This document shows, one piece after another, positions 58,655 through 64,000 of a DNA stretch of 64,000 nt; within the stretch, counting starts at the first letter, position 1; every line of letters starts with the position of its first letter. The stretch covers positions 1-64,000 of the forward strand of contig NZ_JAERRG010000023.1 in assembly GCF_016741935.1 (NCBI RefSeq), read 5' to 3'. The position numbers were made by a program, and so were the translations under genes. Origin of the DNA: Streptomyces endocoffeicus (GTDB lineage: Bacteria > Actinomycetota > Actinomycetes > Streptomycetales > Streptomycetaceae). The notes beneath the pieces were generated by a model that did not search any database, was not told the origin of the DNA, and worked only from the letters and a program-made list of their open reading frames with translations.

Positions 58655-59572
58655 ATGGGGACTGTCGGGACCGGCACAGATGAGACAGCCGGTGAGCGAC
58701 GCCAACTGATCAATGTCGCTTACCGGTTGCTCGGTTCGTTGACCGAGGCCGAGGACGCGGTACAGGACGCCTACGCGCGCTGGTACGGGCTGTCACGTAG
58801 CCGGCAGGAGGAGATCCTGTCCCCCGGCGCCTGGTTGACGACGGTGACCAGCCGCATCTGCCTGGACCTGCTCGGCTCGGCGCGGGCTCGCCGTGAACGC
58901 TATGTCGGCGCGTGGCTGCCCGAGCCGCTGCCCGACCGCACCGAGTGGGACCACACGGGCGGCGCCGGCCCCACCGGCCCTGCGGACCCCGCTGACCAGA
59001 TCGTTCTGGGCGAGTCAGTGACCATGGCCTTCCTCGTGGTCCTGGAGTCGATGACACCCGCCGAGCGGGTGGCGTTCGTCCTGCACGACGTCTTCCGGTA
59101 CCCGTTCGCCGAGATCGCCGACGTTCTCGGCCGGACCCCCGCGGCCTGCAAGCAGCTGGCAGCCTCGGCCCGGCGGCGGGTCAGCGTCGCGCGTGCTCCG
59201 GAGACGGCGACCGGCCAGGCCGACGTGGTGAGGCACGTCAAAGAGGCATGGGAGACCAAGGACATCGCAGCCCTCGTCGGTCTCCTCGACCCGGCCGCCA
59301 TGATGACCGCCGACGGCGGCGGCATGGTCGGCACCGTCCTGCGCCCGGTCGAGGGCGGCGCGCGCATCGCCCAGTACATGGTCGCCATTGCCGATAAGGC
59401 TCCGGGGCTCGAACTCCTGGAGCGGTCGGTCAACGGTGTGCCGGGCCTGGTGGCTCGGCGCGCCGGCGTCGTCGTGACCGTAGCCTCGTTCGACGTCTCC
59501 GACAGGCGCGTCACCCGGATCTGGGCGGTCCGCAACCCGGAGAAGCTGCGGCCGTGGGCGCGGGAGGGCTAA
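58655..59572 (+). CDS. ECF sigma factor, ECF41 (SigJ-like) group
   Basis: A 305-residue sigma factor. Sigma-2 at about residues 12-80 ('AYRLLGSLTEAEDAVQDAYARW' in pieces 'LLGSLTEAEDAVQDAYA'), sigma-4 at about 115-175 ('FRYPFAEIADVLGRTPAACKQLA'), and a C-terminal SnoaL-like domain ending 'RNPEKL', the hallmark of ECF41, in which that domain modulates the factor without a separate anti-sigma. The divergent membrane gene is the expected target; classic ECF41 targets are carboxymuconolactone decarboxylase or oxidoreductase genes, none of which is adjacent. Confidence 0.88.
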   Translation: MGTVGTGTDETAGERRQLINVAYRLLGSLTEAEDAVQDAYARWYGLSRSRQEEILSPGAWLTTVTSRICLDLLGSARARRERYVGAWLPEPLPDRTEWDHTGGAGPTGPADPADQIVLGESVTMAFLVVLESMTPAERVAFVLHDVFRYPFAEIADVLGRTPAACKQLAASARRRVSVARAPETATGQADVVRHVKEAWETKDIAALVGLLDPAAMMTADGGGMVGTVLRPVEGGARIAQYMVAIADKAPGLELLERSVNGVPGLVARRAGVVVTVASFDVSDRRVTRIWAVRNPEKLRPWAREG

Positions 59573-59682
59573 CTGCGGCACCCGGTCCGGGGCCGTCAGC
59601 CGCAGTCGTTGCGGTTGCTCCGCAGAGAGCGGGTCTGATCCGTTAGTGCTGATCGTGACGCACAGTGCGTAAGGTGGTGGTC

Positions 59683-60081
59683 GTGACTGGCGAGAGTGAC
59701 CTGCGGAAACTGCTGAGCGGCATGCGTCCGGAGCTGAATCCGGGCCGCTATGTGTTCACCACTGTCGAGGGTGGTGTGCCCTCCGGCGTCACCCCTGTGG
59801 TCACAGTCGCCGAGTATGAGGGCCTGACCCTGGTCGTGCCTCTTGAAGAGGCGGATGCGGCGGGGCTGGCATACGACTATGTGGCCGGCTGGATCACCTT
59901 GCGAATCCATTCCGCGCTCGAGGCGGTCGGGCTGACTGCCTCGGTCTCGCGGGAACTCGCCGACGCCGGCCTGAGCTGCAACGTCGTCGCCGCGTTTCAT
60001 CATGACCACCTGTTCGTCCCGTACCAGCACGCTGATCGGGCGGTGGCCATCCTGGAGAGTCTGGCGCGGCGCTCCGCCTGA
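59683..60081 (+). CDS. ACT-domain protein (COG3602-like)
   Basis: A 132-residue protein made of two ACT-like halves, as in the short family with 'PVVTVAEYEGLTLVVP' and 'VGLTASVSRELADAGLSCNVVAAF'. ACT domains bind amino acids. GTG 59683 has AAGG eight bases upstream. No operon partner. Role unclear; perhaps an amino-acid-responsive regulator. Confidence 0.8.
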   Translation: MTGESDLRKLLSGMRPELNPGRYVFTTVEGGVPSGVTPVVTVAEYEGLTLVVPLEEADAAGLAYDYVAGWITLRIHSALEAVGLTASVSRELADAGLSCNVVAAFHHDHLFVPYQHADRAVAILESLARRSA

Positions 60082-60270
60082 GCGGAATCTTCGGCCCCGG
60101 ACGACTCATACCGAACTCTCAGCGGCTGAGTTGGGCCGGGCAGCCACGCGGGCGGCGGGATGCGGGGTCCCATGGAGGTCCTTCTCGGCACCGGATCTGA
60201 CGGTAGATCAACGGGCTGTCGGTGGCGCATGATGGAGGCGCCCGTCCCGTCAGAAGCGAGGTGCCGCTCG

Positions 60271-60936
60271 ATGAAGCGCAAGACCAGAATTCTCCTGGCG
60301 GGCCTGGCTTCCGTGGGCGGCGTCGTCGCCGGCGCGGGGCTGCTGCACAACCGCCGGCCTGATCGCAGGGAACACCTCCACGTCACGATCTTCAGCGAGC
60401 CCGGCTACATGGGTCGCAACAAGACGCTGACCTGGACCGGCGGCGAGCGCGAGGTCGTCCCGCTCACCCGGGTACAGCTGCCGCGCATTGGCTCGATCAG
60501 GCTGGAGCGGCTCGTGTACCGCTTCCAGCCCGAGGTGCGGCTGCCGAACATGTACATCCTGTGGCACGCCCTCACCGAGCGCCCGGACCGCACGGACCCC
60601 GAGGGCGGCGTGGCCAGCTTCATCGCCATGCACCAGCTCGTCGGCATGTTCTCGGTGGGCTGGTGGGAGCCGGTCCGCGAGTCCGAGGCACGGTCGGGAG
60701 TGCGGCTCTGGGACGGGCGCCCCGGCTATCCGCGGCCCGCGCACGGCGAGGGGGACCTTTCCGGTAAGGCGACTCCCGGCAAGGCGGCGGCTTCCGGCGG
60801 GGCGGCCGCTCCCGGCGCCCCGCCCTGGCGCGACGTCCTGGCCAACACGCCCGACCTCGGCGCCTGGAGCGCCCGCACCCGCTACCTCGAACTCGGCTAC
60901 CACGGCGGGAACGGCCCACGCGGCCCACGCGGCTGA
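60271..60936 (+). CDS. Membrane-anchored hypothetical protein
   Basis: A 221-residue protein with an N-terminal hydrophobic anchor (residues about 6-24, 'ILLAGLASVGGVVAGAGLL') and a soluble domain with 'MHQLVGMFSVGWWEPVRE' and 'RYLELGYHGG'. Not recognised. ATG with GAGGTG eight bases upstream. The C-terminal 'GPRGPRG' matches a short G+C-rich tandem repeat in DNA. Confidence 0.55.
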   Translation: MKRKTRILLAGLASVGGVVAGAGLLHNRRPDRREHLHVTIFSEPGYMGRNKTLTWTGGEREVVPLTRVQLPRIGSIRLERLVYRFQPEVRLPNMYILWHALTERPDRTDPEGGVASFIAMHQLVGMFSVGWWEPVRESEARSGVRLWDGRPGYPRPAHGEGDLSGKATPGKAAASGGAAAPGAPPWRDVLANTPDLGAWSARTRYLELGYHGGNGPRGPRG

Positions 60937-61025
60937 CCGGCCGTCCGCGCTCAGGTGGCGCTTGCCCCGGCCGGTGGCGTTAAACACCCATTGCTGACCG
61001 GCCGGACAAATTCCCGGGTGGCTCT

Positions 61026-61652
61026 CTAGGCTCGGTAGGCGGCGGAGACCTGGCCTGCCAGGACGGCGAACGGCATGTCGAGGGCGGCGTAGAGGGCGCC
61101 GGCTTGGGGGGCGGCGTTGTCGGCCAGAGCCTCCACCATGAGAGTCGCGTAGTCACTGACGATGACGCCCGCCTGCTGCATGCGCAGCAGGCCGGCCTCC
61201 CGCTTGGCCTGGCTGAAGGTGCCCGAAGCATCCACGGCGACGTATGCGTCGTATCCCGCGGCCGTCGCGGCGATCGCGGGCAGCGCCGCGCACACCTCGA
61301 GCGACACGCCGGCGAAGATCAGCTTCTTCCGGCCGGTGGCCTCGATGGCCTCACGGACCCGGTCATCGTGCCAGGCGTTGACCGTACTGCGGTCGATGAT
61401 CTGCTGTCCGGCCGGCAACGCCTGGACCAGTTCAGGGGCGGTCGGCCCCCACATGCTGTCGGCCGCGGTGGTGGTGACGACCAGTGGGATGTCCAGCACG
61501 GTCGCCGCGCGTGCCAGCGCCACCACATTGTGCTTGAGCTCGCCGAGCGGGATGTCCCGGACCCCGGACAGGAGGGCCACTTGATGGTCGAGCAACACCA
61601 CGGCAGCGTTCTCGCCGGTGACCGGCTCCCAGAACTTGCCGCGCTCACTCAC
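61026..61652 (-). CDS. Isochorismatase-family cysteine hydrolase
   Basis: A 208-residue cysteine hydrolase with 'LLDHQVALLSG' (Asp of the triad near residue 24), Lys in 'GRKKLIFAG' and nucleophile Cys in 'SLEVCAALPAI'. It hydrolyses small amides or vinyl ethers. GTG 61652 gives the usual length, though no SD is visible. An in-frame extension to a GTG at 61703 adds 17 codons that look transposase-derived (separate entry). Confidence 0.8.
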   Translation of the reverse strand: MSERGKFWEPVTGENAAVVLLDHQVALLSGVRDIPLGELKHNVVALARAATVLDIPLVVTTTAADSMWGPTAPELVQALPAGQQIIDRSTVNAWHDDRVREAIEATGRKKLIFAGVSLEVCAALPAIAATAAGYDAYVAVDASGTFSQAKREAGLLRMQQAGVIVSDYATLMVEALADNAAPQAGALYAALDMPFAVLAGQVSAAYRA

Positions 61653-61703
61653 GACCGCGAGCGTGACCAGCTCGGCATCGCTCAACTGCGGTGGGCAGCC
61701 CAC
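61653..61703 (-). mobile_element. Transposase-like N-terminal fragment fused in frame to the hydrolase
   Basis: Codons between a GTG at 61703 and the hydrolase read 'GCPPQLSDAELVTLAVV', very close to the N-terminal segment 'GRPPxLSDAELVxLAVxQ' of a transposase group. It seems a mobile-element fragment now sits where the hydrolase 5' leader should be, and it may supply its translation start. Confidence 0.5.
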
Positions 61704-61830
61704 AGGGTAATCTGCCTACTTCAAACGCCCTCTGAGGTCCGGCGCGTAAGACCGGAGGAGCCGCGAGGAGACGGCGGTTCAAGGAGTGGGCAGGGGCTCG
61801 GCGACGATGGCCGTCGAGCCCCTGTCGGCC

Positions 61831-62328
61831 TCAGTGGAAGACCCGCTCCACGAACGCGTCGAGGTTGCCGCGCAGGCGCTCGATCTGCTGCTCGACAGTG
61901 AGAAACTCCTCCATGCGCCCGCCCGGTGCCGCCTTCTTCCTGCCCCGTACGTACAACGAGCAGTCCAGGTCGGCGCAGATGTAGAGGCCCACCGAGTTGC
62001 CTTCGCGGCCGGCCGGGCCTGCCTTGGGGGCGGCCATGAGGGAGACGCCGCTGCCGGGATGCGTGGTCAGGCACAGCGAGCACAGGCTGCGGCGCAGGAA
62101 GCCGCGGTTGCCGGAAGCGGAGCGCAGCGACAGGCCGACGAGTTCATCGGCGCGTTCGACGACGAGATACTTGCGATCGGGCGCGGACAGATCGAACCAG
62201 CCCAGGAAGTCCAGGTCGTCCCAGTGGTCGAGGTCCGCCAGGTTCTTGGGCAGGGGGAGGCGTTTGGCCTCGCCCTTCGAGCAGTTGGCGAACGAGGTAC
62301 GGATGTCGTGCTCGGTCAGGGGTTTCAT
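61831..62328 (-). CDS. FBP-domain (FusB/EF-G-binding-like) protein
   Basis: A 165-residue protein with a C-terminal treble-clef zinc-binding domain: 'SLCSLCLTTHPGSG', then 'ICADLDCSLYVRGRKKA', which matches the FBP domain of FusB-type proteins that rescue EF-G on ribosomes. ATG 62328 has GAAGGA six bases upstream. Downstream of an MFS pump on the same strand with a 53-bp gap, so the pair may be co-transcribed. Confidence 0.85.
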   Translation of the reverse strand: MKPLTEHDIRTSFANCSKGEAKRLPLPKNLADLDHWDDLDFLGWFDLSAPDRKYLVVERADELVGLSLRSASGNRGFLRRSLCSLCLTTHPGSGVSLMAAPKAGPAGREGNSVGLYICADLDCSLYVRGRKKAAPGGRMEEFLTVEQQIERLRGNLDAFVERVFH

Positions 62329-62381
62329 GGAGCATCCTTCGAGGGGTGAGGTGGACGGTGGCGGGACACGACCCCGGCTCA

Positions 62382-63929
62382 CTAGGCCGGTGCGTCGTTT
62401 CCGGCGTGCTTCGGCGTCTTGTGCCGTACGGTGAGGCCCGCTACCAGGGCGGCGAGCAGCAGGACGCCCGCCGAGCACCAGTAGGCGACGGAGAAGCCGT
62501 GCACCATGCCTTCGTTGAGGGTCGCGCCGCCGTGGGCCGGATCGTGCACGTGCGAGTGGACGTAACGGCTGGTGGCGCCGGTGGCGATGGTGTTGAGCAG
62601 TACGGTGCCCAGCGAAGCGCCCATCTGCTGAACGGTGTTGAGGACAGCCGAGGCCACACCGGCGTCCTGCGCGGGCACGCCGGCGGTGGCCGTCGCGTAG
62701 ACCGGCATGAAGGTCAGGCCCATGCCCAGACCGAGCAGCAGCAGGGCGGGCAGCACGTGCGGGACGTACTGCGCATGCACGGTCAGGCTGCTGAGCAGCA
62801 CCATGCCGGCGGCGGCCAGCACCATGCCGGACGACATCAAGGTGCGCGGCGCCGTGCGTGGCAGCAGGCGGGCCGCGATCTGGGTCGCGCCGATGACGAT
62901 ACCGGCTGAAATCGGCACGAAGGCCAGGCCCGTCCGCACCGGCGGGTAGCCGAGGACGACCTGGAGGTAGTACGTCAGGAACAGGAAGACGCCGAACATG
63001 CCGATGGTGGCCAAGCCCATCGTCGCGAGCGATCCGGCCCGGACACGGTCCTTGACGATGCGCAGCGGCAGCAGCGGGCTCGCCGCGCGGCTCTGCCACC
63101 ACACGAAGGCGGCGAGCAAGATCACGCCGGCCACGAGCGGTGTGAGCACCGACGGGCTGGTCCAGCCGCGAGGTTCGGCCTCGCTGAAGCCGTACACGAG
63201 GGCGACGAGCCCGCCGCAGCCCAGCAGCGCGCCCGGCACGTCCAGGTGCCCGCCCCGGCGGCCGGAGCGGTCGCGCAGGAAGGCCGGTGCGCCGAGCAGG
63301 GCGGCCAGCGCGATGGGCACGTTGACGTACAGGGACCAGCGCCAGTTCAGGTACTCGGTCAGCAGACCGCCCACGATCAGCCCGACCGCGCTGCCGCCGC
63401 CGGCCAGCGCACCGTAGACCCCGAACGCCCTGGCCCGCTCCTTGGGGTCGGTGAACGTCGTCGTCAGCAGCGACAGGGCCGAGGGCGCCAGGATCGCCGC
63501 GAACGCACCTTGCAGGGCCCGCGCCGCGAACAGCATCCCGGGACCGGCCGCCGCGCCGCCCAGCGCGGAGGCCGCGGCGAACCCGGCCAGGCCGATGACG
63601 AAGGTGCGCTTGCGGCCCACCAGATCGGCGATCCGGCCGCCGAGCAGCAGCAGCCCGCCGAAGGCCAGCGTGTAGGCGGTGATCACCCACTGCCGGTCGG
63701 CGTCCGACATGCCGAGAGCGCGCTGGGCGGAGGGCAGCGCGATGTTCACGATGGTGCCGTCAAGGATCACCATCAGCTGGGCGAGGGCGATGACAGCCAG
63801 CGCCCACCAGCGCTTCGGATCCGGTGCCGGTGCCGGAGTCGCGGCGGGAACCTCGCGGTCCGGGGAACGGTCGGTGGCCGTGGAAGGGGCGGACGGGAGG
63901 GATTCCCCTCCGGGGCGTTTCTTGCTCAT
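62382..63929 (-). CDS. MFS drug-efflux transporter, 14-TM EmrB/QacA type
   Basis: A roughly 515-residue DHA2-type pump with 14 predicted helices, 'LDGTIVNIALPSAQRAL' in TM1 and motif A 'GRIADLVGRKR' after TM2. Start is ATG 63929 (or GTG 63938); no clear SD. It may export a drug in concert with the FBP protein, a combination that would suit antibiotic tolerance. Confidence 0.88.
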   Translation of the reverse strand: MSKKRPGGESLPSAPSTATDRSPDREVPAATPAPAPDPKRWWALAVIALAQLMVILDGTIVNIALPSAQRALGMSDADRQWVITAYTLAFGGLLLLGGRIADLVGRKRTFVIGLAGFAAASALGGAAAGPGMLFAARALQGAFAAILAPSALSLLTTTFTDPKERARAFGVYGALAGGGSAVGLIVGGLLTEYLNWRWSLYVNVPIALAALLGAPAFLRDRSGRRGGHLDVPGALLGCGGLVALVYGFSEAEPRGWTSPSVLTPLVAGVILLAAFVWWQSRAASPLLPLRIVKDRVRAGSLATMGLATIGMFGVFLFLTYYLQVVLGYPPVRTGLAFVPISAGIVIGATQIAARLLPRTAPRTLMSSGMVLAAAGMVLLSSLTVHAQYVPHVLPALLLLGLGMGLTFMPVYATATAGVPAQDAGVASAVLNTVQQMGASLGTVLLNTIATGATSRYVHSHVHDPAHGGATLNEGMVHGFSVAYWCSAGVLLLAALVAGLTVRHKTPKHAGNDAPA

Positions 63930-64000
63930 GGCGATCACGCACGTTTCGTGTCGAAGTGCTGTCGAGACAGCCGGCCAGGGATGGTCGCAGTGGTGACGAC

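Noticed and set aside
60931..61007. Direct repeat GCTGACCGGCCG near 60932 and 60994
   Set aside because: Short, G+C-rich and without further symmetry; likely chance in this composition.
1..64000. CRISPR arrays, tRNA or rRNA genes
   Set aside because: No repeat-spacer arrays or cloverleaf-like sequences were noticed by reading; a tRNAscan or CRISPR search was not possible.

Overview
The window is about 70% G+C by eye, with dense G/C-ending codons, GTG starts, 4-nt ATGA/GTGA gene overlaps, Tat-secreted hydrolases, MmyB/XRE, FCD/UTRA GntR, TetR and ECF41 regulators, and IS110/IS5 elements. This points to a Streptomyces-like actinomycete, in an accessory (arm-like) part of the chromosome. No rRNA, tRNA or CRISPR array was seen.

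Region 1 (1-14.9 kb) is a sugar-catabolism island. It encodes the tail of an FCD-type GntR regulator, a sugar mutarotase, a lactonase, a fucose-dehydrogenase-like aldo/keto reductase, an SDR dehydrogenase, a fumarylacetoacetate-hydrolase-family enzyme, and an enolase-superfamily sugar-acid dehydratase. Together these fit the oxidative L-fucose (6-deoxyhexose) pathway ending in pyruvate plus L-lactate. lutABC (L-lactate oxidation) follows in the same operon. Four members of this pathway also survive as relics that keep the first and last codons, or just the first codons, of the gene: 370-600, 8104-8571, 9326-9466 and 12322-12351. The dedicated L-fuconate dehydratase is one of them, so the intact dehydratase at 13816-14859 may have taken over its step. 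A second operon (3504-7116) holds SIS isomerase, ROK kinase, PfkB kinase and class II aldolase genes, resembling galactosamine/tagatose catabolism.

Region 2 (15-20.8 kb) holds divergent operons around an XRE-cupin regulator: methyltransferase, DUF1684 protein and SnoaL-like protein on one side, a CxxC flavin reductase and a 14-TM MFS pump on the other. Region 3 (20.8-32.6 kb) is a second glycan locus. It has an ABC sugar importer without its own ATPase, LacI-type palindromes, a Tat-exported 789-residue probable glycoside hydrolase of no family I recognise, a GH20 hexosaminidase with two F5/8-type domains, and a lower-G+C, Tat-exported, helical-barrel-like protein next to an IS5 relic. With region 1 this suggests a host- or mucin-like glycan (GalNAc/fucose) diet.

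Region 4 (32.6-39.1 kb) is a tightly overlapped operon: PuuE-like deacetylase, MHS-family transporter, SDR, and an unusual ketopantoate-reductase/M20-peptidase fusion, with an Lrp-type regulator carrying two HTH modules next to it. Region 5 (39.4-41.1 kb) is a two-gene HEAT-repeat module. A free-standing HEAT protein overlaps a MerR-HEAT fusion regulator, behind a 23-bp palindrome sitting in a 19-bp promoter spacer. I consider this the best candidate for an undescribed system.

Region 6 (41.2-64 kb) is a mosaic: a fatty-acid desaturase, secreted and membrane proteins, a TetR gene with three operator copies, an MmyB/SnoaL/NmrA group, an intact IS110 element with a structured 5' non-coding end (candidate bridge RNA) inserted before an orphan SUKH-like gene, an EamA exporter with a CGNR regulator, a GntR-DctA-lyase catabolic unit behind a perfect 14-bp inverted repeat, an ECF41 sigma factor, an isochorismatase-like hydrolase whose upstream coding looks transposase-derived, a FusB/FBP-like protein, and an EmrB-type MFS pump. 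Decayed IS5-type transposases lie at about 50.8-51.2, 57.7-58.2 and 32.35-32.6 kb.
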